Below are positions 34,742 to 47,063 of a DNA stretch of 64,000 nucleotides, piece by piece. The stretch comes from Dryas octopetala. Its lineage: Eukaryota; Streptophyta; Magnoliopsida; Rosales; Rosaceae. The position numbers and the translations under genes are program-made. Position 1 is the first letter of the stretch. Each line of letters opens with the position of its first letter. The stretch lies in NCBI GenBank assembly GCA_963921425.1, contig OY992834.1, positions 1,116,001 through 1,180,000 on the forward strand, given 5' to 3'. The notes beneath the pieces were generated by a model. That model was not told the origin of the DNA, made no database searches, and worked only from the letters and a program-made list of their open reading frames with translations.

Positions 34742-35628
34742 GAATGCAGCTATTTGCAGAAAGCCCGAGTTTAAGAACAGTTCCTATGCTAGTAAATGGC
34801 AACATGGTTGAGGTGGGGGTGGGATTGTAGTTTTATGTATAATTTTTGTAGCTAGGAGGCGGAAAGTATTAAGCTGACAGTGTTATGTAGCGCCCAAATT
34901 TAATCACATTAACTACTCAAACTACCACCGTTGACTATAGTGTGGTTCTTCACCTTCAAGAGTGCAAGTTGCTCCTACCTCTAATTTAAAGATACGAGCA
35001 TGGCTGTGCGATTTCGTCTAGGAAAAAAAAAAAAAAAAAGTGTTGACATTCTAATGTAAACGTTTTACCTTTTTTACTCGCATTTTTCTATTATTAGGAG
35101 TTGTTTCATTTTCTTACTTGGTCTTATCTGCACCGCATATGGGGATTGTGAAACCTTTGGGGTTCAATGATCTGATATTTAGACAAATTGCTGAGTATCT
35201 CTATAATTATAAAGATATCCCTCTCTTTTGAATGTTACTGGCTTCTATCAAACTTCCAAGAAAAACTCAATATTTTATAAGGATGAAATTGTAAACGAAA
35301 AAATCAATTAGAAGATAAGAGAATTTAAAACTCACTAAAGTAACCAACTTTACATATTTATAAAATTAAATAATTTTTTTTATAACTATTTTAATTATAT
35401 AAGTTATATAACTAGTCAACTTACTATTTATTTATTTTTTTCATTTCAAAGGGTAGCGCATGCATGTGTGCACCAAACGCCAGGGAAAATAGAGGAACAT
35501 TAGAAGCTGAACAAAATAGAAAGACTCAGAGAGATTACAAGCTTCGGACCACTTTTTATGACGAGCAAAGAACAAATCACTACTGGCACAATGAGACAAC
35601 TAGATAGATGCATCTTTTGGAACAATTG
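34742..35628. other. Shared 3' flank of two convergent genes
   Basis: Contains the 3' UTR of SF3a60 and, on the other strand, that of the PAP14-type gene. An 18-base A-run lies near 35022-35039. No further ORF or RNA gene was recognised. Confidence 0.5.
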
Positions 35629-38600
35629 TTATTTACAGCTTTCATCGAAACAAGACCTTGTAAATAGGAGTGCTGAACCATTTACCCCGCGAATGACTAG
35701 CAGCCTGGAGTCCACATATGTTCCACACACGAGCTTTGACAAGTCGAACATTTCAGGCGGGACTTGTGTCCGAACTTCTTGAAGTACATTTTGTGCACTT
35801 TTAAGATTTTTGCTCAGTGGATCACCAAGATTCATTGTTACCTCATCAATGTCGCTTGAAACAAGCTTGGCCACTGGAAGGCTTGATGGGAACTCCTTAA
35901 ATGGTGCTTTCTTCCACTTTCTACCTGATAATTTCTGTGGTAAAGCATCATGACTACTTGATGGACCCAAGGAGAGCTTTCCTGTGGTCTTTTCTTCTTC
36001 CTTTAGATATAACCGTCTCCCAGCCATTAATCTAAATAAAGAGTTTACTTGCAGTTTCCCATCTACGCCAGTCTTGTCATGAGACCAGTTCTGACCAATC
36101 ATGACTGTGAAGCCAATGTCAGAGGCAAATGAAAGGCTGGTGTTCAACTTCGATACTCTTGACACAGTTAGGTGCACATCACCAATGAGGACTCGCTCAG
36201 TAGGTTGCCGAAAGGTCAAGCCAATGTGCTTCCCAGTACAGTACAGTAGACGCCACTTTCCTGGAAGCAATTCCAGCCAGTTCTGCATGTTCAAAGTAGA
36301 AAATGCTTTAGAGAACCACTTGGACCTTGCTTAGCTATTTAAGCAACAAGCAGATTCATTGCTTTGCACGTCTGCAGGTCACTGAAAAACAATGAATGCA
36401 AGACACATGAAGAAAGCATAATTCATTACCTTTGGCCTTGAATGAGGATTCTGCATCTCCATTAACTCAATGAAGTGGGAAAGCCTGCTACGCTAAAATA
36501 TGAAATTTACAGAAAGTCAGTGCATCTCCTAACTGCCAATTTTCTGTACTTATAAATAGATTGATGGCACAACGTCCATCTATTCATGGCAGAGGATTCA
36601 TTAGAGGAAAAAAAACAGTATATTTTTGTTGGAAAAAAACCATATACCTGAGGCCTGCCATAGATGTATTCTTCTGAGATTCTCAATGCGGTTGAACCAA
36701 GACCCCATCTGATGATATCAATGGATGGGACTACCCGCCATCGAGGTCCACATAGAAATGGGTGTATAAGAGCATCCAAGCAACTGTGAAGCATTAAAAG
36801 GGGTTATTTATATTTGGAAATAATTCTCTCCATGAAAAAACAATCTATATTATAACTTCATTTCAAGACCAGATCCCAGCTTCACATATAAACAATAACA
36901 TACCTTACTCTTTTAGAAGGTTTCGTTGCTAGCAACAAGGATAAAAGGTGCCACCCTGCCCCCCAATTCCTATCAAGTATCTGCAATAAAGAAAATGCAC
37001 AAAAATATCTTCAGAGAAGTGAGAAAAAGGGGTCTTGAATTCACATTAAATTGCACTGAAGGCACAGTACTTACTTGGAGTCCAGCATTTCCAGATGAGG
37101 AATTCCTATGAAGTATTTGCAATAAAAATTCACGCAAACATGAAGGATCATTTCCCTGAACTTGCACATTGATCAAAACTGGTGTTAGAATAAACAAATT
37201 CATTAACCAGAAGTTCAAGTTGCTGCTCACGTGAAAACAAAAAACTCCTTCTATCATCTATTGACCATGCAAACAGAGTCTAACAATTAGACATATACTT
37301 AAATAAGACTTTTTTATGACAGATGATAACTGATTTGTCATCTTTTAGCATTATATAATCAGAAGGCTCAAACTATATTAGGATAACTTGGCATTTTATA
37401 CCTTCGTGAGAAATGATTTGACCTTTGTGAATATTAAGGGATCCATGAGTTCTTGCAGCACCATTTTTGCCATCATGAATCCAAGACATCTGTGCAACAT
37501 GTATGAAACAAAATAAACATTCAGATCTTACAGAGATATCAACCTGAAACTTATTTTTAAATCTCTGTTTGTCATCTCCAAACCATACCTCATGTCAAAT
37601 GCAATCATCATTTGTCGCCTATCCGTGTTATTATCCATAGTGCCACCATTCGGACGATCCTCATAAAAGTCAGCAGCATTTCCTAATATTCCAACCTGAT
37701 AAGTGATGGGAAATTTCATTACACGAATCTAAAGATGAGCATGCATGTGGTTGCTACACAAACTACTACTCAATTACTTTAGGCTTTAATTTCCGTGATT
37801 TCCCTCCTTCATTTGTTTAAGGTGTGCCCCTCTGAATTATCTTCTTATCATATAACATATTGTAGTTCAAACACTCATGCCATTATCTCTAACAGTCCTG
37901 GAAAACGAGGATTTCCCAGTTGACATAAATTCAAGTCCTGAAATTCTTATTGTGCATGCAAATCTGTATGTATCAGAAAAAGTGCCACAAAGGTAAGACA
38001 TAATTGATATCCAGAAGTCTGACTCTGGACAGGAAAATCTGATGCTCACTTTAATGTGTCTATCCACTGGGCTTATGTGCACATTCTCCAACCTCAACTC
38101 TGTATGGGCAAGTCCATGGCTGTGCAAGTAATTCACCTGGATAGAATAAGCATCAGAAACATCATAATCCATCATTTTCTTGGAGGAAAATACTCTGCAC
38201 TTATGACTAAAAGAATGATGCATACTCCAATTAAGAGATCTCTCATTAATATTCTAATCATCCGCAATTGCCGAGATACTGCAGGTCCTCCAACTGTGTC
38301 ATCTCCCACCCTTCTAACAGATTCCTTGTCCAACGCAAGAGTAGCCTCCAAGGTTGGAAGCCAATCCGATTGTTGAAGCCAATGTCTTAGAGAAAAACTG
38401 CCGTGATACTACAATGAAATTTATATATAAAAAAAAAAAAAAAAAGATATTACTTTGCTAAATTAACACTTAATTAGTCAGTGGAATCTTGGACTACCTA
38501 AAAATGCATGCAAAAACAATTGGAAGACAGTCAGTCCCCACATGTGAAGAGGGGGCTTTTCCTGCATGGAAAACCTCAGCCAAAAGAAATTTGAAATTTC

Positions 38601-39626
38601 CATAGGAAAAACCATCTATCCATTATTTTATTTTTTAGTTTTTGGTCTGAATCTATCCATTATATATGTTGATCAGATGATTACATTATTCTGAGAAGAA
38701 TAAGTTCGGATATATTTTAAGTCCACCAGACCTTTTCACTCAACCCGCTCTTGTTGAGGGTATCGTGTATGCCAAGTAGAAGACTAAATTAGTGGCAGTC
38801 ATGGAATCCATTATACACAGAAAGGGACCTACCCCGTGGACCAGAGTGAATGAGCCGCGACCACTGCTTGTAGCTGAGATGTAACCATGAACTTGCATTG
38901 AATAAGAATGGTACAGAAGTCTACGACGAACTAACTTCTTTAATACCTGAAGACATAAAAAATACAGTAAGAATGAGATGAAACCTTACATAACACAGTA
39001 CAAAATCTTTGAATGAAGTCCACAAACCTCTATTGCTCGTTTTCCCCGACGCTGAGCTCGAGCACTAGTAAGACGTCGAAGTACAACTTGTGTGTTATAC
39101 AAAGGACTGCAATTTCATAACACCGGTCATCAAGCTTGATCTCGTAGCAACATGTCAATTATTAACACAAAAGTAAACCTACCTATTAATATCCTTCACT
39201 ATAGCCTCCAAAACTACTTCGCCTGCCTACAGAAAAAAAGTAATTAGACCACCACGAATTGAATACATCGCAAGAATAACATTAGTACATCAAACAAAAA
39301 ATATAATCTCTGAATTCTCTTCATACCCGACCACCAAGGCCAACACTAACTCGGTCAAGAATTTTGAAATCAGACATCTTGAACTTTATGACATGCCCTG
39401 ACTCTTCCTCCACAGGGACTGATAAGTCACTCTGAACATTTCCCTCCAATTTCAGTGACGAACACCGAACTCCTAAACACGGTCTCCTCTTCCAATCAGA
39501 TGACTTTCCAATGACGCGCATAAGACTCGGTCTGATCAGTCTTGTCGACAAATTTGCAGTTCCACCAACATAAACTAGTTCAAAACTTTCAAATTTTGGA
39601 CTCAAACCAACTCCACATAGAGCCAT
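35629..39626 (-). CDS. PAP14: Plastid-lipid-associated protein 14 / fibrillin 11-type, kinase-like domain plus PAP domain
   Basis: Exons on the minus strand: 39626-39327, 39226-39183, 39106-39028, 38946-38833, 38408-38226, 38136-38050, 37695-37589, 37489-37402, 37155-37075, 36980-36904, 36783-36648, 36492-36430, 36282-35629, joining to 670 aa. A Ser/Arg-rich N-terminus fits a chloroplast transit peptide. Residues about 85-360 form a kinase-like fold (FKILDRVSVGLGGRAGEVVLEA; HTELRLENV; VGILGNAADF). The last exon encodes a PAP/fibrillin domain (NWLELLPGKWRLLYCTGKHI), a lipocalin-like domain of plastoglobules and thylakoids. This pairing is specific to the PAP14/ORG1 family (Arabidopsis At5g53450, from memory). 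The catalytic residues of the kinase part look degenerate. A 5' UTR intron (40044-39645) has matching donor and acceptor. The substrate is unknown. Confidence 0.93.
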
Positions 39627-39644
39627 TGATAGGAGCTTTAAGCA

Positions 39645-40145
39645 CTACATAACAAAAGAATAATAACATTAAGTTTCAAAAACTTGTCAGTTCTCAGTTC
39701 TCGCTTAAGCTTAATTAGCTAGGCAATTCAAAAATTAATCAATTTCTAAGATCATACACTTACACACTGTTCTGGTCAAATCAGTTTATATACTGTAATT
39801 GAGCTCAATTGGGTTCGGATGTTCCTAATTTCCAATACAATTTCTCAAGCAACCAAAACAAAAATAAATCAAAACGCACACGATTTCGCGTTTTTCATAT
39901 TTCCAGCTCCCCGGACAAATAAAAAACACGTAATTTACGATAAATTGAGCTTCGAGTAAACAAGCAGTAGCTATGGCGAAACTAGAAGTAAAAGTCCAGA
40001 AAACTATTGAATTGAAACCAAAAAATTCAGAATTCAGAACTCACCAGCAAATAATGAAGAAGCGGTTGGCTACTGATGAGAAATGAAGAACGAGAAGTGA
40101 GAGAGTAAATGAGAGGAGGGAGGGAAGAGTATGTATATAGACGTA
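39645..40145 (-). promoter_or_regulatory. PAP14 5' UTR intron and core promoter
   Basis: On the minus strand a donor TTTGCTG/GTGAGT at about 40045 and an acceptor TATGTAG at 39645 frame a 400-base intron that ends 18 bases before the ATG. A TATA-like CTATATACA lies at about 40132-40140, so transcription could start near 40105. These are sequence-based predictions only. Confidence 0.45.
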
Positions 40146-40558
40146 ATTATATGCATATGCGGAGACGGAGGGAAGCGTGCAACTGTTGCGTGTAAGAGAA
40201 TGGCGCAAACGCTTCGCCATGGGTTTGTCGCACGTCTACGTCCGCCTCTCCAAATATCTATTATTTCAATTTTATTATTATTGCGTCTTCTTCTTTCTTA
40301 GATCGCCACCGTTCGTTAATGCATTTCAATCATGAACCGACGGTTCCGATCTCATTGAATCTAATCGGTGTTAGATTCCATTTTTGTAAACGAAGAGGGG
40401 GCAGTCCGAGTGTGGTCTCGAGACTCAACTTCTTTTTTTGATAAAATGAGGGCCGAAGCCCAAACAGTAAGCAACAACAAGCCTGGGCCCAGCCCAATCA
40501 TCTTTCACGTATGAGTTTAGTTATAATTATACTAAAGTTTAATTTAGACACTTAATTA

Positions 40559-41288
40559 TAGGGGGTATTTCAACTTCATTTATCATCTACAAAATCATTC
40601 AAAAACATACCTTATCTAAATCTAAATTGAGAAAATGAATTTTTCTTCCTTTTTTCCTTTTTTATCCCTCTCCACCTCTCACTCTCTTTTTCTTCCCTTT
40701 ATTCGACCAACCCTTTCAACCCAGCCCCTCTTGACCTTACCCCCACCACAACCTTCCCGATCCCAACTATAGCTTGTGAGGGAATGGTCAGCACCAGGGG
40801 ACCCGTCGGTGGCCTTGGGCCCAGGGAAATGGCCGACCTTGGCTGGGCTAAGGTGCGCACAGGGAGGGAGTCGAGCGAGGGAGATGAAAGGGAAGAGAGG
40901 GATGGTCGAGGGGAGAGAGAGAGGAGCTGCGGGCTGGTGGTGCTACACCGACCGGGCTTGGCCGGAGTTGGCCTGGTCACGGCCAGACTGTACGAAGTCA
41001 CGCATGAGAAAATGAAGACGTGGAAGAAAAAAGAGAGAGAAAATATAGAGAGAGACTAAGGTAAGTGGAAGAGAAGGGTCTAGCGGGTTGTGGTGGGGGG
41101 TGAGGTCGGGAGGGGCTAGGTTGGGTTGGGAGAGTTGGCCAAAGAGAGAGAATAGAGTGAGAGTAGGAGGTGGAGAGTGGTAAAAAAGGAAAAAGAGGAA
41201 GAAAATTTTATTTTTTCAATTTAGATTTTAAATAGGGTATGTTTTTTAATGATTTTATAGATGATGGATACAGTTGAAATACCTCCTA
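40559..41288. mobile_element. Foldback element with GC-rich interior, about 730 bp
   Basis: Both ends read TA-GG(G/A)GGTATTTCAAC and pair over about 200 bases (40561-40766 against 41079-41287), including CT-rich and GTTGTGGTGGGGG blocks. The site is TA-rich, so either a TA dinucleotide or the 8-mer TAATTATA could be the target duplication; the superfamily is open. The centre (about 40770-41070) is strikingly GC-rich for this region and could be captured sequence. ORFs of 79-100 aa there overlap on both strands and match nothing I recognise. Confidence 0.65.
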
Positions 41289-41296
41289 TAATTATA

Positions 41297-44200
41297 TAAT
41301 AAAATGACATATAATTAGACTAATATATAAAAATATAAAAAAAACTTAAAAGTAAAAAATAATACACCCGATAAATTCATAATTTTATTGAAAAATTTTT
41401 AAATTTATTCATAACAGATAATTTTACAATAAATGTATTATCTCTACAAATCACCAAACACGTTAAAATTCTAAGTAACAAATATTTATTATATTTAAAA
41501 GACTAAAAATGGTGACATGTACACTAATGAATGCCAATTAGCTGACATGAGCATGTACTAATCGTAATCAAAAGAGTTTAATCAAATTGTCAAAAACATT
41601 ACTCACCCCACTAAGCGCATGCCCTCCTAATACTGTCGGCAATCCCATCCACCGGCATCCCCATTCACCTCTCTTTCTCCCTCCTCTTCCACTAACTATT
41701 GAACAAAATGCTTCAGAACTGGAGCTTATAGTAAGATTATTATTGCACACAAGGCTACAATAATATGTGACTTGCACAATTGATTCTTTATTCATTTTCT
41801 GGATCAAGGTAACTCCTATAAATTCAACTCCCAATGAAACAAGAGTTTGGTGACAAGATCCATCAAAATCTAAAGGCTCATCAGAGAGTTCAAATTTGAT
41901 GGTGTCTTTAAAAATTACCCGACGGTATTCTTGGGATCAATCACATTCACCGACAATTAAATAATGGATCTCCTCTACGGACTACAAGATGGTACTCGCT
42001 CCTCATATTGGCCCAATAATAATGGGTTGTCTCCCAAACATTCAAACAATGGGTGGCCATTGTGCAAGCACTTAGGCCATCAAATGATCAATGTAGTGGG
42101 GTCAATGGCCATTTTTGGGTAAAATCAAGTCTCCACCCTTTATATCAGCAAAGTGGATTATGATATTTGGAGACAAATCATACAAAAACTCAACTCTTCA
42201 TATACATTCATATAATTTTAATTGCGGTAATTATTTATTTGTAAGTGTAACATATAATATATGAAGTTGTATAAAATTTGGGGCCACAACACTTAAAGAG
42301 AGTGAGGCAGTTGCATCACTTAGGTTTTCTAATCTCATAAATTATTGTGTGTAATCGTAACATCACGTGACATGATGATATGATGTTATTAATCTACTTA
42401 AATTGTAATACATGTAAAATGTTTAATTTCTAAAACCTTAAACTCTAAAAAATATTATTAAAATTGTACACATCATGTCATCACGTTATATAATATTACG
42501 ATCATGTATAATAATTTTCCAATACCGATATACTACAATAGACTTATTGGTTTAGGAATTACGAAGGATTAGATATCCAACCAAAAAGAGAACACATTAA
42601 CAGCCATTTGTATTTGGGTTGGTGTTAAAAGGCTTAGACTTGTTGTGTGTGCAGTTGGGGTCGTTTTTCGACATTCAAGTAGGCTGGTGGTGAAGTAATC
42701 TGATTTGTGGGAGGGCAACGTACAGCTGTTGCCTTGGCTGTGCGTGTGTACCTAGTTCAAGTCTCCTTTGAGTTCAAACTTCAAAGCTACCAAAATAGTT
42801 GCAACCAGATGTGTCCTAAACGACCATTAGGACAGTGCTTCGATTTTTCTAGTACTGTTCCACCGTACATGGTGTCTAACTGTCCATCTTTGTCCGAGAT
42901 AGGAAAAAGGCACCAACTCTATGCAAGTACACCAAAGTTAGATGGAACTATGAAAGCCACACATGCATTCAATCCTTCTCTCTCTATTAAATATTTAAAT
43001 TTACCACTTTCGTTAAGGTGCCAACCCCTGATTGGATTTGTAAACGTAATCATCCAATTATCGGATCATCATTCCCTTACCATTCTATTTTGTTTCTACT
43101 TATCTTTTTACTTTTCCCTCTTTATTCTCTATCATTTTTTATTTAAATTTCTCCATCAGTTCTTCTATTATTTGTATACATATGAATTCTTCTGTTTAAC
43201 ATAATTCTGCTTTATTTCTTTTCAAATTTCGTGAAATTCTTCTCTACAGCTATATTTAAGATCTGTATTCGTTATATATATATATATATATATTGAGACC
43301 AAACATACATTAGTTATATATTTCATTCATTAATCTCTTACATAACTATCAATAAATTTTTAAATATATTTTGTGTGTATAAAAGCATGTGTTAGGGATT
43401 TTAAAATTTTCTAATATTTAGTTTCTAGCTAGCATTTTTTATTTTTGTGATTCCTGATAAGTCACATATATAAGGGTAATCAAACACATGTTTCTTTTGA
43501 ATTTAGTATGGTATAGTTCAGGATACATGAGGGGATTTATAAATCTAAGATTTATGATTTATGGCACAAATGTAGTTACAAATAGATGTTACGTTAAATG
43601 GAACAATAGTACTGTAAATGCCATGCACACTCTGTTACATGTAGTAGTGGTACAAACATATTCTTACAAAATATACGGTTGAATCATCTATTATATTCCT
43701 TATTAAACTATATGTAATTTATAAATTATTGTAGTTTCAACATCATTTGTTACCATTACAAAAAAAATTGAATCGTAGGCCAAGTTGTGACATGATTTGT
43801 GATCTTTGGCCAATAGGCCATTCCAATACATTCATGTATTATATAAAAGCGTAGTAGGTACATTTCATAATTATTATTTTTTTAATAGTATTAGACATCC
43901 CACGTTTTTATATCATAATTTCATACCACTTTATGTGGTAATTTACATGACATTCATACATTAGACACTAAAAAATAAAAACAAAAATTCAAAAAGAAAA
44001 AGAAAAACCTTGTCCAGTAAAATAATGACACATAAGATCGATGATATAAAAATGTGATATAAGAATGAGTAAGTATAACATTATTCTTATTTTTTTTATG
44101 TGGGAGATGAAATATTCGAATATGTAATCTCTCAAATGACCAATAATTATTAGTTGGTTTATTATATAGTTAGTCTTTCCACACTCGCTTTCGCGAATGC

Positions 44201-44672
44201 AAAAAAGCTTTTTTTTGGCGCAAACACTGATATTTTGATAAACGTAATCAATTTAATAGATAACGAAAAATAAATTTAAAAAAATTAATTATGGAGAGGG
44301 ATGCGACAATTAATTAAGAAAAAACAGGTGATAAATAAATTCTTATGGGCGAGAAAGTAAATTTAGAAAATAGATAACCGACCATTGAATTTAAGTCGAA
44401 ACAATCTTAATCATTCGAACTCGGAGATAATTAAATAATCGTTCTGTTTTATTATATAAATTAATTTTACATTACCAATTAATTTAGGATCTCAGTCTAA
44501 ATATTAAGAATTACTCTATTTAAACTAAAAAATCATTCCTTTACTATTTTCATTTAATGAAATTACTCTGTTATTGGTTCAAATTATTTTTATTTCCTCA
44601 TTATTATTATTATTTTTTCAGAATGGGAGGGGTAGGAATTTTTGTTTTTTAATTTGTTTGAAATGTAAGGGC
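41297..44672. other. Intergenic, no gene recognised; possible small MITE
   Basis: AT-rich with a (TA)n run at about 43276-43302. A weak foldback of about 195 bases (about 42330-42525) has AAATTATTGTGTGTAATCG-like arms in both orientations. A 165-aa ORF at 42707-43204 has a hydrophobic, low-complexity tail and is judged spurious. Confidence 0.4.
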
Positions 44673-44690
44673 CCAAATCCTAAAGGGAAT

Positions 44691-46443
44691 TTGTTTAAAA
44701 TTTTAAGAAACAGATAAATATATTTTTAGAAAATTAGGATTGAATACCAAATCTCAATAATTTTTTTGTATAACATGAAGACTATATAATATTTCAATTG
44801 AACTACCAAATTTAAATGTATTTTTTTAGATTAAGTCACAAATATGTTGGCCCATTTGATTTGAGTTTTTTCCATTTGACATTTTTGTTCTTCTTTAGCC
44901 CACATAGATGAGTGTTAGTTAAAATTTATAAGGTTTTGACAAAATTGCCCTTGAGGCTTTTATAGTAGGGGTGAGCACGGTGCGGTTCGGCTCAGTTCAC
45001 CCTGAGAACCATGCACCGCGCCAGAAGTATTCTATTGGTGTGGTTCGGTATTGTGAACATGATAAAGTGGGGAAAAACCAAACCAAACCAAACCATTGCA
45101 AGGACGGTTTGGTATGGTGTAACGTGCACGGTTTAGGCTTAAGCCCAATTATTTTGTTGGTACTCACATTTCGTTTTTGAACTTTTTGGCCACACAATTG
45201 GGTTTTTGAACTACCATTCTACCAATTAAACAAATACAAATACAACTTTAAACTTTAACTTGCTTAGTACTTAAAATTTTAAAATAAATACAACCTGCTT
45301 AAGTTATAAATTATAACTATATATAAGATTATATATTACTATAGAGTAATGAGTATAGTATATATATAACTATATACTACTATAGTATATACTAGTATAC
45401 TACTATAACTATATATTACTTATATAGTTATATATAACTACTGTAGTATGTATACAACTATATACTAAATTATTAACTATATAGTTATATACTAAGTTTA
45501 TATATAACTCTATATACATAAAACATTATTATATAGATTATAGACTATATAGTATATAGAAATAGAATATACTAATTTTATTATATAAGATATAACTAAA
45601 ATTATATACTAAAATATTATTATATATATATAGAATATTAAACTTATAGGGTTATATAAAATATATTTAGGGTCTAAAAAAATGTATAAAATGTGTATAA
45701 AAATGTGTACAAAAATGTATAAAATGTGCATAAAAATATATAATTATATTTTTTAAAAATTACATGGTGCGGTTTGGGTTGGTTCGAGCAAAGTGAGCAT
45801 GAAATCAGAACCGGAACCATCCATATACGGTTTGGTTCGGTTTTATTTACGGTGTTGACTTTTTTGGTCAACTTGGTATATTTTCGGTTTTATTCGATTG
45901 GTTTGATTCGGTGTTTCGGTGCGTCGGTTATTATGTCCACCCTTATTTTATACTATCTTGAAAATTTGCTAATGTAGTCTCAACTTCACATTTAGTTGTG
46001 ACTGTACGACAGTCACATCTAAGTTGTGAGACAGTCACAGTTAAATTGTGACTTAATTGAATTTTTTTAGAGAAATTATACTACAATATAGTATAAATAG
46101 AGGTCAAAACAATACTTTTATTCAAAATAATATATAGTATAATGGTGTGGGTTGTCTCTTTCAATTTACCAAGATAGTCACAGTTAAATTGTGACTGGAT
46201 TGTTTTTTTTTTTTTAATACAATATAGTATAAATTAATGTTATATTTGTGATATAATTTTATTTTTATTTTTTTATTATAGTGGCATGTAATGTAATATT
46301 TATAAATTTTAATATCTTTTACTTTATTATTTTATTTGACTTTTTAACTAATACTGAATTTAAAATTCTATTTAATTTTGATACATAAATTAAAAAATTA
46401 TTGAAATTTAGTAGTTAAAATCAATCTACCTCCATATTGTCCA
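44691..46443 (-). repeat. Dispersed repeat family A, copy 2 (interrupted by a hAT element)
   Basis: Reverse-complement relative of 19077-20330, about 0.76 kb after removing the nested hAT and one target copy. A perfect 18-base direct repeat CCAAATCCTAAAGGGAAT flanks the block (44673-44690 and 46444-46461). It has six GTCACA/TGTGAC motifs between 45997 and 46195. No ORF is present. Its right edge lies about 600 bases upstream of the RS-rich gene's ATG, so it may form part of that promoter. Confidence 0.6.
44966..45945. mobile_element. Non-autonomous hAT element, 980 bp
   Basis: The ends are TAGGGGTGAGCA and, reverse-complemented from the right, TAAGGGTGGACA, followed by CGGTTCGG-type subterminal sequence typical of this hAT group. 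The 8-base flanks TTTTATAG (44958-44965) and TTTTATAC (45946-45953) differ at one base. The related repeat at 19 kb keeps the uninterrupted site. The interior (about 45300-45700) is almost pure A/T with TATACTATAGTATA palindromes and no coding capacity. Confidence 0.85.
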
Positions 46444-46840
46444 CCAAATCCTAAAGGGAATCGGCAATAAACCCAAAATCCCAAGGGCAATCGTGTCACA
46501 TAAAACACAAATTGTCCACCAAGTCGCCTCCGAGTCTCATTAACTCTTCGAATCCGATAAACAAAAGAACAAAGGCCTCGCGTCTTCGCTCTCTTTCTCC
46601 CTCTCCCTCTCTCTGTTACAGCACATGTTTTCTCACATTTATCCCCAGCCGACGCCAAATCTCTGTTTGGCTCAGGCGTAATTTTCACCATCTTCGATCC
46701 CAATCTCACACCCACCCACTTTGCCAGTCCCCGGCGATCCGTTCTCTTCGGTTCCGACCGCCGGCTACTCTACCCGTCTGATTAGGTTTATATGCAGTTA
46801 CTTGCCTTAACCCTGAAAGTAGTGAATACTTTTTTGACAA

Positions 46841-47046
46841 TTAGGGTTTTCAATATTGCTTATTTGAGTATTCGGCTTCCTTGCAATTAGGGTTCCAATC
46901 TCCAATCTGAGCACTGAGTGTATCTCGGCGATTCGAATTAGGGTTTCAGTATTCGATTGCGGAGCCCAAATTTTGTTCGAAGAAATTAGGGTTTTTTGTT
47001 TTGAATTTAGAGGATTTGATACCTTTCGGCGTTCGAGATTAGGGTT
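46841..47046 (+). promoter_or_regulatory. Five evenly spaced telo-box motifs in the RS-rich gene leader
   Basis: ATTAGGGTT(T) occurs at about 46840, 46886, 46937, 46985 and 47038, about 46-53 bases apart, just upstream of the ATG at 47064. The complement AAACCCTAA is the plant telo box, known from leaders and promoters of growth-related genes and bound by Myb/telobox proteins. Motif and spacing are seen; regulatory use is inferred. Confidence 0.6.
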
Positions 47047-47063
47047 TTGAGTGTTTCGCAGTG

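Noticed and set aside
35022..35039. A-run after SF3a60 as evidence of a processed pseudogene
   Set aside because: No intronless gene copy precedes it and no target duplication was found; probably a simple A tract in the 3' flank.
42707..43204. 165-aa plus-strand ORF, the longest in a gene-free stretch
   Set aside because: Its composition changes abruptly to a Phe/Leu/Tyr low-complexity tail read from AT-rich DNA, no domain is recognisable, and no flanking splice-linked exons were found.
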